This document shows, one piece after another, positions 9,971 through 22,994 of a stretch of DNA of 64,000 nucleotides (its first letter is position 1; the number at the start of each line of letters is the position of its first letter). The position numbers were made by a program, and so were the translations under genes. Below the pieces are notes generated by a model, which saw nothing but the letters and a program-made list of their open reading frames with translations, searched no databases and had not been told where the DNA came from. Source of the DNA: Plectrocnemia conspersa (lineage: Eukaryota > Arthropoda > Insecta > Trichoptera > Polycentropodidae); NCBI GenBank assembly GCA_009617715.1, contig VTFK01000032.1, positions 248,001-312,000 on the forward strand, read 5' to 3'.

Positions 9971-11620
9971 TTTAGTAAGTAAATAAGTTAGTTCTATCCA
10001 AATATTGGAATGTGGATTTACTGTAATACGTACTCAGGAATAAAGAGCCATAGCACGACTTACTAGTAACAATTAAATTTAAAAAAAAAACATTTCGGGA
10101 TTACCTAATATAAGCAAATCTCAGAAAAGCTATAATTTAAAATACGTTGAATTTTTAATTGATTAATTATAATATGATTCATACAATTCTGTATAAAATT
10201 TATGATGCTTTTATATATTAGTCAAATTAATCTTAGTCAACGCTTTTTATATAATTTGCTATGATACATACAATCATAATACACACGAACGAGTGTCAAA
10301 AGATAAAAAAGATCTTAAAATCAAACAAAAACGTCTGTCTCATACTTTTTTATTATTTTTTATGCTTGAAACGAGAGGATCAAAAGTTTCATTTCACTCA
10401 AAGTTAAACTCTCGCTAACCTTACGAAGTTGTTTTTTCGTTTCCCAGAACAAATTTAAATGAAAATTTAAAATTTAAAATCGAGTGACTTTTCTAAGTGA
10501 TACACTAGTAATTCGAATATAAAATAATATTTAAGTTTAGGTTAAACTCAATAAAAAAATTCTACTCTTATGTATCATGACTAAATGTTTTATTTGTATT
10601 CCGTTTAACTGTAAAATAAATGCTACTTATATTAATTATAAAATAAGTAGCACACATCGACATGTTGCCGTATAGCTGCCGTTGAAATACGATGAAATAT
10701 TAAATTTTCTCGTGATTTATTCTTATTTTATTTTTTTTTCTTGAGAAAGAAAGCTATGATTTACTACTACAGCCAGGCGCGCCAAACTTTCGGCTCTGTT
10801 GCGGTTCGCGTATTACATGCAAAATAATATCATAAATTTTATTGTACGATGAAAAAATAAGTATAATATTTTATTACACAATATTTTTATACAACAATGT
10901 CGGGTCGATACGAAATTTATAAAATGTGGTAGGACTGTAACGTTTTTATTGCGTTTGCGTTCAATTTATGTCTTTATAAATTATTTTAATGAGATAGTTT
11001 CGCATGACAAAATTCTATTCATAAATATTCCTAATGTTGTGATATGTTACAAAATTAAATATTTTCAAAGATTCGTGATTTAGTCTAAACGTTTTAAACA
11101 TAGATAAATTTAACAAATAAACGTAAATGTTGTTTAATATTATGAAGTATAGATAATATAATATAAAAAATTGATATTAAATAATCAAAAAAGTTTTAAT
11201 ATTCTTTGATATTTTTCTTTAGCAAATTTTAATAAATACTTAAGAAACAACTATATATAATTATAGTTATACATATATTATAAATCAAAAATGGCGAAAT
11301 TAATATAATAAAACGTTAGACATTAATTGTTACTCGCACATTATTTATTTGTTCATATCTCATGAACTGCAAATACAACATAAAAAATATAAACATGTGG
11401 TTGTAATTTAAGTGTAAAAGATGCGGCATATTTGTGTGGACCGCGAAAAAATAATTTCGTCAATAATTGCGATATGACGCTAAAATTTCCTTTCTGAAAC
11501 AAACTCTTTTAAACTGCATTTATGCGTGCTTTTAAGATAACTGACCATTTAAATACTGTCCAAATCATCCAAAGCCTATACAGAAAAATATATCTTATAT
11601 TTATAATATCCCGTTTTGAT
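9971..11620. other. AT-rich stretch, only a small hairpin
   Basis: No coding or transposon signature. A 9-bp perfect stem GCTACTTAT/ATAAGTAGC lies at 10622-10651. A slightly richer patch around 10740-10830 is otherwise unremarkable. Confidence 0.5.
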
Positions 11621-11624
11621 AAAT

Positions 11625-11775
11625 TTAGGTTTGAATCCCATATGGATTTTTTCAAATTTTGTCTGATGGTTATATAATTTTAATTGCAATCGATTATCAC
11701 AGAATAGGTTTTTACAGATTTTATGAATCGCAGAGATAAATATAGCGATGAATAATTAAAATAAAATCTCTCTTT
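11625..11775 (+). repeat. tRNA-derived SINE-like fragment, copy 1
   Basis: GGTTTGAATCCCA matches a tRNA B box (GGTTCGANTCC). The downstream ~130 bp (ATTTTAATTGCAATCGATTA, then AGGTTTTTACAGATTTTATG, then AATTAAAATAAAATC) aligns with the copy at 18300-18455. The A-box half is not recognisable, so this is a truncated or diverged copy. Confidence 0.5.
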
Positions 11776-12114
11776 TCACTCTTCTCATATCTCCGACAAT
11801 ATTGAAGCTAGAGAGCCGCCGCAGAAAAAGTTCATTGCTTTTAAAGTAGTTATGCGAGTTCAGCTTTAAGCTTTCTACCAGTGGAGCTCACAGCAAAACG
11901 ACACCGAGTCTAATTTTTTATACCTGTGAAAAACTGCCTTTCCATTTTGATCATCAAATTTTGTACAGTCACGTTGTATTATAAAGAGTAAAAACTCATA
12001 AGCTAACTCACCTAATCACGTATTTATATCTACATATAATTTTTTGAGTAGATTTTTAGGGATGGAATATACCGAAATATTTAATAAGAAAAAATTTTCA
12101 ACTTTTTGTTATTC
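11776..12114. other. No gene recognised
   Basis: Contains a short richer patch (11800-11900) and the phrase CTGTGAAAAACTGCCTTTCC, loosely matched at 18478 (GTGTGAAACTGCCGTTT). SINE homology may therefore continue downstream in both copies. Confidence 0.35.
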
Positions 12115-12545
12115 AAATTTTTATCTTTAATTCTTTGTATATTACATTATCAAAAGTAATCATTTTTTTTGTTAGTGTAGTTTATTTTTTTACTGCTGCA
12201 TTGTGCCCTTTTTTTAACAAATAAAAAGCAACTTACAAATTTAAAAAAAATAAAATCTTTGTAATTGCCGAAATTCCATAAATTACTTAAAATATATTTG
12301 CCTATTTTTCAACTATTCGTTATTTATTATTTTAATGTGTAGACTATTGTGAATTTTTACATCTTCAATTTTTTGTATATTACAACATCACAAGTATTCT
12401 TTTTTTAGTTGTAGTTTATTTTTTACTGCTGCATTGTGCCCTTTTTTATTTTATGTAATTTATATTATTTATAACATATAAAAAGCGACTTACAAATTAA
12501 AAAAAATCTTTTTAACTAACTGCCGAAATTTCATATATTACTCAT
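12115..12545. repeat. Tandem duplication, period ~233 bp
   Basis: The block TACTGCTGCATTGTGCCCTT begins at 12191 and recurs at 12424. It is preceded in both units by a 'tt(g)tatattac(a)t(c)a' stretch and followed by AAAAAGC(A/G)ACTTACAAAT and TGCCGAAATT(C/T)CATA. Two units, moderately diverged, non-coding. Confidence 0.8.
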
Positions 12546-13480
12546 TAATACTAGTAAATGTTATGCAACTGTGTACCTTATTTTTTTATCTCTTTTAAAT
12601 CAATACGAATATTATTTATTACTTAGTTTATCTAAAGTTTTTTGTATTTCTTCGGAAACAGATTAAATAAAATTAATCTTTGTACTAATATAAAATTTTA
12701 AGTACTTAATGATCTACTTTTGTTTTAATTAAAATAAATAGTCTTTATACTTTTATATTCATTATTTAATTTTTAGTTTTCGATTCTTCATAATTATATT
12801 TGGATATTTTAAGATTTCGAATAATTATAGTAGTAGAGAGCAAATAATTTATAATACTGCACAGATAAAGTAATTCAAACTTTTTGTATTGATCTAAGAA
12901 TTTTTGGCAATATTACAATAAGAAGGGTGATCGTTTAAAATATTAATTCAATTGCTTTTTAATTGTTTAAAATAAACTATATTTTAATTTTAATTATAAA
13001 ACGGTTGAATAAAAATAATTTCTTTCAAGTTAATTAATTCCAAAATCTAAATCGCGAAAAAAAAATCAGAAATTAAAATATTTGTAGATACTACAAAAAT
13101 AGCACTAAAAAGTTTTTTAAAAGCTTAGTTGATGATTGTATATATTTAATTATTTAAAAAAATTGTGACAGATTAATTAATAAAAATGTCATGGAAGTGA
13201 TTTTTTATAGTATCAACAGTTTTAATTATATTTAGTATTATAGTTATTCGTATTCATTGCAATAGTATGCAAATTTCAATTTTTTTATTGTCTGAAAGCA
13301 TAAGTAAATATGCGGGTTACTGAAAAAAAATCTGATCAATACTTTTAAATACTAAGTACATCTTAGATTGATATAATAAAAATGCGAAAATGCAAAATAG
13401 ACAAGCTAATAAAATAATAAGTGATGAGAAAAAAATAATACAGAATAGTTCAAATCATGACTGAAAAACTTTTATTATAA
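12546..13480. other. AT-rich stretch, nothing recognised
   Basis: Long A/T runs with frequent stops; no repeat shared with the rest of the window was seen. Confidence 0.55.
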
Positions 13481-13880
13481 TTAAATACATTAGTTTGAAA
13501 CCCCTGGCGTCTCTTCTCGATATTTCCACACATTACGGCGGATGATTAAAAGCAGCTGACTGTCACGAGACCAGACAGACTCCCACCAGTAGGGCGGATA
13601 CGGTACTTCCATCTCAGTCAGCACCAAGTTCCGACATCCTAGCTCTCGCTTGTGCCACCCCAAAAGCACCCGACCACCCCCGGTCCGCCACATGGCAATT
13701 TCCCTTACATTATTGACCTCTCCAGGCCCGTTTCATGTTCGACAATTTTTCTTTTTTTGGTGCCTCGATCGCGAGAGTTAATTTGATTTATGCGTACGAT
13801 TAATGCGTTCGGAATGAGTTAAAGTCTTCGATAAATCACGACGAGCAGCGCATATTTTTTACAACCCATAAAATATCCAT
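13481..13880. other. GC-rich island of unknown nature
   Basis: About 250 bp (13495-13730) is clearly GC-richer than its surroundings. A 67-codon minus-strand frame (13490-13693) is rich in Trp, Arg and Gly. I recognise no domain, and the frame has no splice or start context that convinces me. The adjacent part (13760-13860) has CGATCGCGAG, GCGTACGATTAATGCG and CGATAAATCACGACG. It may be an unrecognised retroelement fragment, an exon of a diverged gene or conserved non-coding DNA. Confidence 0.25.
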
Positions 13881-16189
13881 ACATGATGATATAAAATGCC
13901 TATTAAATAGAAATATCAATTAAAAACAACTTCACAAACTATTTAAATATATTTTTAGACCTTCGCTGTATGTAAGATAATACATGTCAATTCTATAGGT
14001 AACTTATTTAAATGTATGCATCTGTAAATCGAAAATTTATGTTTAAAATATAGTATAAATATGCTATATTATAGTTTTTTCGCACATTCCATAAAAAAAA
14101 GCGAAAATGTCTGGTCCGGTTATGATTTATATCGTTTCTAATAGAGTCACGTCCGTAAAATGTCGCTATATTTTCATTATAAAATATATCAATACTGACA
14201 GACGTCGAACATGGTACAAATGCATTGAAATATGACTATTGTTCACGCTTAATGGTATCGCTATTGGTTTTCATTTTATAAAATAATTTATATAAATATT
14301 TTTTATGCTTAAAAAAAGTATGTGACGTTATTTATTTTTCTATCAGATACGCAATAATATTAGATTTATCGCATCTACATATTATTATATTTTTTTTTAT
14401 AATATGGAAATATATAAAATAAACTCGTATTTGTATAAAATTGCTGTCAGTGAAAATATCTTCCTATTTTTATGCAAAACATTATGTCTCCACTATTATA
14501 TAATATTTAATATGAATATTCAGGAAAATTTACAAAATAGAAACGCTTTAATTTTTTTATTGCTTTTAAAAATATTATATAAAAATAGAGACGTTATTAT
14601 TATATCTAATGTTGATTCAATATACAATAATAAAAGTGTACAACTTTTATTTTATTAGCTATTTTGTAATGTCATTTCAAGAAAAAATTGAGAGAAAATA
14701 TTATAATTTCCTATTCTTAATATTCAACTAATACCAAATGAAATATTGCAGCATTGTTTTATATTACTATACAATAAACAATTATGAGCAATACAATAGG
14801 ACATTGTAGCTTATTGTTTAAATGAAAGAAAAATAAATAATTTACTTTAAAAGAACAATGATATTTTATGACTAGCCATAAATTATTTATTTATTTTACT
14901 TTTATGAAAATAAAATAAACATATAGCTATTTAATAAAATAATAAAATTAAGTTTTCTACATAGCGAGTGTAATAAAATAGAGAACACCAAATATAGTTA
15001 AAACTTTATTAAGTTTTCTACTAAAACTATATCTGACATTTATATTTTTAGCAAAGGTCTACAACCTTACGAACCTCACAGACCACTAAACTCAAAAGTT
15101 TGTATCCCACGGACTACTACAATGATTTTTCATACAAGTGACATTATATATATATGAAATGGTACTTGTTTTTGCCCTCAAAGCTATTTGCCAAAAAAAT
15201 GTATCTCAATAATGATATAATAGCCCTTTCCAAATAAAATAATTACAGATATATTCAATATGAAAATGCAAAGAAAAAACCTTTTCAATTTTAAATTCAC
15301 TATTATTCTTGCAAAAAAAAATAGTCACGTTCAAGTAAAGTTGTAATAATTATGTTAATGTTACGCAAAGTTGTCTTGTCTTTGGTGTCTGCGTCGAAAG
15401 GATCCAGTCGTCTGCAAAGCAGGTTGTACTCTAAATTCTGACCAGGGTGACGTGAAGAGGGAAGCGCCTGCTTTTTCCATCTCGTCTGTTAATGAGTGGC
15501 TCTACTTGATTTAAGTTTCTACATACACTTGTATGTCCAAACAGGAGAGCTTAAGTAAAAGTTATTGATGTGTTTTGGAAAGACCGATTATCTTAGATTG
15601 TTCACTTACTGGAAATTTATGGCCGTTAAATATTTTGAATAAGACAACGCAACTTTGAAACACGTTTTTTTGGATCTCAAAGTACTGTCATTTACTATAT
15701 CATAATCCTAGCACTTGTAGAAAGTCTCGAAAGACTATTTTAGTGCTTTTAATTCATTCCTTCTATTGTTACATACGGTCCGCACTAGCCAACATAAAAA
15801 CATGATAGAGAATTTGTTCTTATACTCAGTGCTTTGTATTTGCTGATGTTTTTTGTTCGAATACATGTCTGTAAGTTAAAGTGGATTTTTAAGTTTAATA
15901 TGTGCGACCTAGTTAGATTTTAATTAATCATCATGGTATTTATCCGTGAGATTAGCAAAAAAAAAACATAATCTGTGATGATCGATTGATATTATATTTA
16001 TATAATAATCACTAAATCTGATCTTCCGGACATGTCAGAAATTAAAAAAACATATGCGATTAGAACCAATTTGAAGTCAATATTTAAAGACCACTTCTTT
16101 ATCGTGGAGGTTATATATAGTTAACATAAACTTGTAAATGTAACTGGACCTATGTAAAAGTCAAGAAAAAATAAATTATTGCAAATATA
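13881..16189. other. AT-rich stretch, nothing firmly recognised
   Basis: Mostly A/T runs. The 84-codon plus frame at 14404-14658 is Ile/Asn/Lys/Tyr-rich and looks like chance. At 15045-15125, AAAGGTCTACAACCTTACGA and CCCACGGACTACTAC vaguely recall hAT-like ends, but no matching terminus was found. 15370-15500 is slightly richer without a recognisable feature. Confidence 0.5.
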
Positions 16190-17420
16190 GTTTAATTTTA
16201 AATTTGCCAACAATACATTTGAGCGACAAAGACTTTTTTTCTTAATTCTAAAATATTATTTACGATTTTGGGTTGCGAGCTTTAGAGAACCGTAATCGCG
16301 CCCCTTATTATTGCCCGTTGTGGCCAGGATGTCAGAGCTTGAGAAGGATTCTCTATCACGAGCCATTTAGATGTTTTCGGAGATGGCTATTAAAAAGTTT
16401 ATGTGAGAGTGCTCATCTATTTTAGATATGCACCATAAGTGTTTAATGCTTTGTTATTAAATTATTGTCTGTTTAACCCTTTAAGTGCCAAGAATGCCAA
16501 GCATTTTTTTTTTTCAAATATAGATGATTTTATAAATATATTTAAAAAAAATATTTCTTTTTTTTTTTTGTGTGAACCATTTCTTATTAAAGGAACAAAA
16601 TTAAATCTAATTTATACGAATAAAAACAAAAAATTATATAAAAAAAATATTTCATAATTTAAAAAAAAATACGAAACTAGAATAGGACACCCGAGTCTTA
16701 GCGGCATTCATGTCGTCGTTCGTAAGCGTTACGGTTCATGTTCATAAGCGTATCCTTACGGCATTCAAATGGTTAATAACCATTATGACGCATTGGGAAA
16801 ACTAAAAATAAAAATATGCTTTTTTTTTATTTCAAGAAATCATTAAAAGCGTCTCAAAAAAAATTGACAAGCAACATTGCAAAAAAAGTTACCGACCAAT
16901 GTACATATGTATGTGTAATATGATACATAAATGGACTGAATATTTTCCCCTTGAAAAAAACTGGATATAGAAAAGAACCAAATAAATATAGAAGATATTT
17001 CCATGAATGGAAAATAAATTAACGAGACGATACAATAAATGAGAATGTGATGCTTATTGATGACTTTAATTGTAAATAGTCCAACTTTACATTTGAGCGA
17101 CAAGTACCACTTTATTCCCACGATTCTAAAACACATGTTAAGAAAAATCATATCTCAAGTATTCATTAAAAAGCGTCTCAGGAAAATTTGTCAACTATTG
17201 TACCGCAAAATAGTCACAGACATGTGTACATAAATATTTCCTTAAGCGAAGAATAGGAGATATAAAATAACCAAAAAGATACGGAAAATTTTACTCTACA
17301 GGAAATGAGATGGTTATCAATGGCTTTAATTGTAAATTGGCTTGCTCTTAATTTATGTAACAATGACTTGCTACAAGATTTTAAAAGGAATATTAAGAAA
17401 AAAGTCATCATTAAAATTTT
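16190..17420. repeat. Diverged tandem duplication, two units plus a partial third
   Basis: Unit A (about 16840-17155) and unit B (about 17165-17420) share, in order, CATTAAAAGCGTCTCA, 'aatttgtcaac(t)att', GGAAATGAGATGG-like sequence, ATGGCTTTAATTGTAAAT and 'ttacatttgagcgacaa'. A third partial copy at about 16200-16255 keeps ACATTTGAGCGACAAAGAC and TTCTAAAAT. The minus-strand reading frames of units A and B also resemble one another (TIKVINKHH versus TIKAIDNHL), which is expected from DNA duplication and does not prove coding. Nature unknown. Confidence 0.6.
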
Positions 17421-18299
17421 AATATACTAAACATTTTTCCTTCTTGTTAGATCATTGATGAATAGCTTAATCTTCCATTTAACTAAAAAAAATATGAACA
17501 CAAACTTATAAGACCTTTTCAATACATTTTCAAGGCAGTGATGCTGTATAAGCTAAAGCCATTTAAAATTATGGTAATATCAGCTCTTTTAAGAGCGCCG
17601 TAAAAACGTATCCAACTTATATGTCAATCCTAAAGATTACATCGAGCTCACTAATGATGATAAATGTCATCAGTGGTTGGGTAAATTATATTTTAAAAAT
17701 TAAATATTAATCAAGATAAGTCGTGAAGCGACGAAAAAGATATATAACTCGTTAATAAACGGAAAGATATTCGATTAAAGTGGAAAATGTTCGCGATCGC
17801 TATCTTCTTACGCCATGCACATCAACTATTTTATACACACACACACATATTTACATGTACATACATATGTACATGCACATTGTTGATTAAATGTGCGAGC
17901 TTGGCGTGTTTCTCAGCGTGTGTCCATTAGCGACGCGGTGGTAGCACTATTTCCAGTGGTTCTAATGACTTGTGAAGACGGACAGACATTCGGTGAGAGG
18001 CCATCGAAGATTCCTTGGATCCTTGTTTACTTTGGCTTCAGCCAGACCGATTTTGGATTGTGTGTTGTGTAATAGTTATGAAGAGCGGCTGAAAATATAT
18101 GGCAAAGTTTTTTGCTATTATATTCCTATTTAAAAATATGGTAAATTTAAATGGCAAAAGAGATACTTCAAAACTGGACAAGGTTTAAAGAAATAAACCA
18201 AAATACGTTTAATAATAAATGCCTTAATTACAGAAAATATGTATTTACAACATAATGTTTTGCTATCACAATAGATTAGCCGGTAACTAATATTTGAAA
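17421..18299. other. No gene; one richer patch at 17800-18070
   Basis: AT-rich except for 17800-18070, which has an (AC)n run, the palindromic ACATACATATGTACATG string common in insect intergenic DNA, and a non-repetitive stretch with TAGCGACGCGGTGG and AGACGGACAGACATTCGG. The last part could be regulatory DNA; no coding frame is convincing. Confidence 0.4.
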
Positions 18300-18455
18300 G
18301 ACCAGGGTTTGAATCCCAAGTTGAGTCCAGTATTTTTCAATTTCTATCGTGTAGTTATTATTATATATTTTTAATTGCAATTATTATTAATTAGGTTCAT
18401 CTAGATTTTCGTAATCTCATGGATGAATATTGTAATAAATAATTTAAATAAAATC
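18300..18455 (+). repeat. tRNA-derived SINE-like fragment, copy 2
   Basis: A good B-box match, GGGTTTGAATCCCA, is followed by TTTTTAATTGCAATTATTA, AGGTTCATCTAGATTTTCGT and TTTAAATAAAATC, the same order as at 11625-11775. Upstream TTAGCCGGTAACTAAT could be a decayed A box. Together the two copies define a repeat family with an internal pol III-like element; no intact promoter is visible. Confidence 0.55.
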
Positions 18456-18635
18456 GAGTTAGGTCGACATCTGTTGCTGTGTGAAACTGCCGTTTGATAA
18501 AGATTATATGCGTGATTAAAACCTTTCTATGAAAAAAATAAATCGTTGACTTATCACACGTTTCTAAGGCTTTCGAAAACTCACACTTTTCGTCAAGCGA
18601 ACATACCGTACAGTTCATTTTTCAAAAGTCGTTGC

Positions 18636-18697
18636 TGATGCCTGGCGGACAAATCCGATCGTGTGTGGCGAAAAAAGATACAGATTTGTCAGTCCGC
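18636..18697. repeat. Imperfect hairpin related to the one at 19111
   Basis: GGCGGACAAATC pairs imperfectly with GATTTGTCAGTCCGC. The left arm continues CGATCGTGTGTGG, resembling the sequence beyond the hairpin at 19111-19145 (CTGTGCGTGTGTG). The two hairpins may be the ends of one ~0.5-kb element. Confidence 0.4.
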
Positions 18698-18903
18698 TGT
18701 TCGTGCTCAAAACGACATTCAGATCCGAGCACCCGATAGTTTCCAGTATTTTTTGTTAAAATTTGATTTGAAGATTTAATGACCTGGGACATTTCCGCTC
18801 GCCTTTATTAATTTGCGCCAAAGTTGCCGCCATCAGTCTTTAAAGGTTTTATTGCTATATGAACCACTGGCTGATAATGTATTTTTTGACATTTTTTTTT
18901 ATC

Positions 18904-18965
18904 AAAGACAGTGAGACATCATATATTGTAAACTAAAGACTGTGAGACATCATATATTGTAAACT
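18904..18965. repeat. Two 31-bp direct repeats
   Basis: Two adjacent 31-bp units (18904-18934, 18935-18965) differ at one position (AAAGACAGTGAG versus AAAGACTGTGAG). The near-identity indicates a recent slippage duplication. Confidence 0.9.
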
Positions 18966-19110
18966 AAATTCGTGTGTAACGCCAATCGCCATTAGTTATT
19001 ATTCTAGTACTGTAGGGATAAGGCTTCATAATATGCTTGTTTAGTTGAAATTCAGAATCACATAAAAACATGTAAATCTGATGTCTGATAAGACATATGT
19101 CCGAGTTCAG

Positions 19111-19145
19111 ACAGATCTGTCCTGGTGTCCGCTGGACAGATCTGT
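19111..19145. repeat. Perfect 12-bp stem with self-palindromic arms
   Basis: ACAGATCTGTCC (19111-19122) and GGACAGATCTGT (19134-19145) are exact reverse complements around an 11-nt loop. Each arm itself contains the palindrome ACAGATCTGT. Confidence 0.85.
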
Positions 19146-22039
19146 GCGTGTGTGCTTAGCTATTGACAAGGGGCCTCGATTGAAGTCCTTAACCCTTTTG
19201 ACGCGTTAATCAAAAATACATATGATTTTTTTTTTAAATTTAAATTTCAACATGTTACTGTGATTAAATGTTCTGATTTTTTAAATCTGTATTTATTTAA
19301 AATTATATTTTATTTTTATTTAGCAAAAAATTTTTTTCATAAAAATCAATTTTTTACTCATTGTTGCGTAAAGGGATAAAAAATTCAAAGGGTTAAAGAC
19401 TGTTAACGAGGAATCAGAACTCTATACCTACATTTATGATAGCTTCCAGAGCTGGCTCCACGGAGCTCCAAAATCTGCAACATTTTATCCTCTTGAGTAA
19501 AATGACATTATGACTGCCGGTCAATAGTGCATTCACTAAGGTCGGTGCCCTTAGATAATGTGCTCCGTAAATGTTTTTATGCGTTATACTAATGCTCATT
19601 TTTTGTGTGCTGTTTTAATTATAATGTATTTCTAATAAAGTGTTTACAGTTATAACAATAACTCGATTCCACCAGCAGTCTAATATCCTCACAGTTTTTT
19701 TATGAATAAAATTAGATAATTGAAGATTTATGGGGAAAAAAATATTCAAATAAAATAATAAGCTACGTGGCAATAGTATATATAAAAAAAATATAACATC
19801 GACCAAAAATTATACATTATAGCAATTTACATACATTAGTAAGGTTTTTATAGCAAAAATTAAATTTTGTATGTTTTAAAATTTATAATTATAATTTAAA
19901 GCACTAAATTCAGCTTTGAATGTATTATATATTTCAGTTTATCATAGATATAAATTTTTAATATTACATTTTAAATTAAAAGTGTCTACAAACCGAGAAT
20001 AGGTAAAAGTTATGATACATATAAAATTAGCGTGTAATTCTAGATATAAATCGAGCTATTTTATCCTTGTGACACTAACAGGTGCAAATATGTACATCTA
20101 AAATGAGCACATTATAATTTACAATACACATATATTTAGACAGTAACATACATATATAATATTTTAGAGATACAAAAAAAAAAAAACCATCGATCAAGAA
20201 ACTTAGAACTTTGAGTGTTTAAATAATTCTTGATTTAATTACAATATTTATCTTATTTGACCTTTTTGATATTGTCATTTTGCTAAAGCTTACTCAATTT
20301 TTAATAGCGCTTCAAATGCTAAATTATGATCTTCAAATACCATACACAAATTCCATGTAAATTAAATTATAAAGGTCAACTTTCGAGCCAAAGAAGTTCA
20401 CGTTTTATACTATAATACTTTTACAGAGTTTATTTTGGCATATCTTTTAATAATAAACGTATTACGTTTAACATAATACATCCAGTATCGACCCACGATG
20501 TTGTATTTGATATTTACAATTAGCGATTCTAATATATTGTATTATGTCGTCATTATAAATATCGCATTACAAACAGAACGACAATAATAAGTTGAATGTA
20601 TTTCCTTCAATGAATTTTAACATAAGCCAGCTCCGAGAAGTTATATTAATTCACACGCGCCGCTTTTATGTAATTAAAAGTTATTTTAGTAAGCATTGTT
20701 ACAATTTTAACCAAAATGTTAGACCGACAATGCTGAATGTGGTTATCCGCAATGACGCCAACAACGTTCCAACATTATTTCTCCCGCTTTTCACATTCAC
20801 GTGTGTATATACAGAAGTACTATATTTAAAGCCTTATAAATACAGCTTTGTTAAATGCCAACGTTTATTTCGTTGTTCCATACATTTTACATAAGCATCA
20901 TACGCGATGAAATATCAACGGAGACAATTTTTATTTAATCATTAGCTAGCAACAATGTATACGTAAAAATATATTTTTTTACACAACCAAAACTTGATTA
21001 TTTTACATACAAATTATACTTTATTTTTCATCCTTGGTTTAATCTTTTATAAATATTTGTAACATGTACTTCTTATTTTATATGTATAACATTTAATAAT
21101 GGCATATGTTTGACCTTACAATCTTAGTCATTTTTAACGGCTTTATTTATATAATACATTTATACGAACGTAACCGCTTCAATTCATTAAAAGTATATGC
21201 GTCATTTATTTATGTTTTTAGTAGAACTAACAATTTATTTTTTATTTTATTAGTAAAAAAAAAACGACATTGTTTTTTAATGATTGATGCAATATTAGAC
21301 TTTATACATATTTATTTATTAAAAATAACTGACTAATGGAAAAAGCAAATTAAGCAGCATTAATCTAGCAGCGTAACATTTAAAATATAAGTTGTAGTAT
21401 TTTTTATTGCTTATTATATGCTAATTTTAACCGACGCTAATCATATTTTCCTTATGTATGTTTTTAATTTTTTTATTTTAAATATTAACTTTTCAATAAG
21501 AAGGGAATTAAAATGTTAAATATAATAATAATAAAAATAACGATACTATCATAATATGAAAATTTAAATAACGAATACGACATTGACGTTACAATTGTAA
21601 ATATCAAATATATTCAGATGTGAAAAATATTTGTAAGAAAAGGTAACAGCTACTCTCAAATACACTGCATGGGCAGTGGGAGAGGTTCAAGTGTAAGAAA
21701 TGGGAGTAAATCATTAACACATGCGTTTATGCATCGCCGTAACAAATATGTTAAATTTGAAGTATTTAAAAAAAAAAAATTTATTTTAGTAGCGTAAATT
21801 GAGGGATTATATTTTAAAAATATACTAAAATAATGAATAACTGCTGATATTATATTCAAAAAGCTAGAACTATTTTTGAGTATTTGCATATCAATAAAAA
21901 AATAATTAAGTTTAGAATGACAAATTTGTTATATTATTGGCGACATAAAAACTGTCATAATTACAGTTAGCAGACTTTACTAGACCAGCGACATGGTTAT
22001 TGCTCGCGCCGTGTCAATGTCAGTATTGCTTCTTATTTC
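19146..22039. other. Long AT-rich stretch, nothing firmly recognised
   Basis: No transposase or RT motif and no tandem repeat seen. The reading frames here (for example 20592-20894 and 21656-21889) are short and AT-driven. A less AT-rich patch at 20590-20890 may be worth comparison with other genomes. Confidence 0.5.
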
Positions 22040-22880
22040 TCAATCTTTTATTTTTATTAAAAATTTTCGCAGTGGGAGTGCTTATTGCCGAGTGTTCCCA
22101 TTGCGACGGCACCGACACGATTTTATTGCTTTTGACGTGAATTTTTGCTTTCTTTCTCTTATTGACCAAAATTCTGTTTAAATATACTTTTATCAGACTT
22201 TTTATATTAAAAGTCCATAGTAATATCAGTAGGATAGCTATTATATTTTTAAAACATAGTGTAATATCAAAATACAGATAAACTGTGGAACAATATGTGA
22301 GATGAGATGTCTGTCTTTATTTATTCTTCCGCTTATTTTCCCCTGAGAGATGAGTTAGCTTAGTTTGTATTCTGGACTTGTGAAGACCAAATACATTTTC
22401 ACCATTAGATATATATTTTTACTAGCGAAAATACAGTTTAACCGTTAATGAAAATATATACGTTGCATCAAAATGTCTACGTATGAAACGTCCATTTTCT
22501 GTTCAAACCCAAATCAAACCTACACGAATTAATTAAACCCAACATGACCTAATAAAAGTTCTAAAACTATAATTTGTTTTAGAACTTTCATTAGGTTAGG
22601 TTTGGGTTTGAACAGCAAATGGACGTTTCGCAACTGTCAAATTGCGTTTCATAGACATTTTAGTGCAGAATATATTTAGTTAAATTATATTTTCGCTAGT
22701 AGAAATATATATCTACTGGTGAAAATATATTTGGACTTTACTATTGAAAATATAACTTTACCAAAAAATACAAATTATATAATTTTACTAGCACCTGCCA
22801 GATAATTTATATTTTCACTTGTAAAAATAAATATCTACTGATGAACATATATTCCGATATGATATATTTTCGGGATAGAT
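22040..22880. repeat. Foldback-type repeat family FB, copy 3
   Basis: Compared with copy 2 the block order is reversed. The copy opens with the palindrome tip (CGCAGTGGGAGTGC...GTGTTCCCATTGCG) and CACGATTTTATTGCTTTTGA, then ATAGCTATTATATTTTTAAA, then CTTATTTTCCCCTGAGAGAT. A second inverted repeat follows, with TTCAAACCCAAATCAAACC and GGTTAGGTTTGGGTTTGAAC as arms around an 'agttctaaaac...gttttagaact' centre. It ends with 'ttttcgctagtagaaatata' modules. The palindrome's left arm is largely missing. Confidence 0.75.
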
Positions 22881-22994
22881 TCGAAATATTTTTTTCTAGA
22901 TTTTCTTTTAGGAATTACGATATTAAACTGAATGTATTATTTATTTATTTTTCTGCATTTAATCTATTTGTCAAATTACTGTTAATACAATCTA

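Noticed and set aside
13490..13693. Trp/Arg-rich 67-codon minus-strand frame as an exon
   Set aside because: No recognised domain, no conserved splice context that I can defend, and no start context. Left as an island of unknown nature.
18300..18320. A functional tRNA gene at the B-box match
   Set aside because: No cloverleaf can be drawn; only a B-box-like string followed by a tail shared with another repeat copy. SINE-like fragment is the better call.
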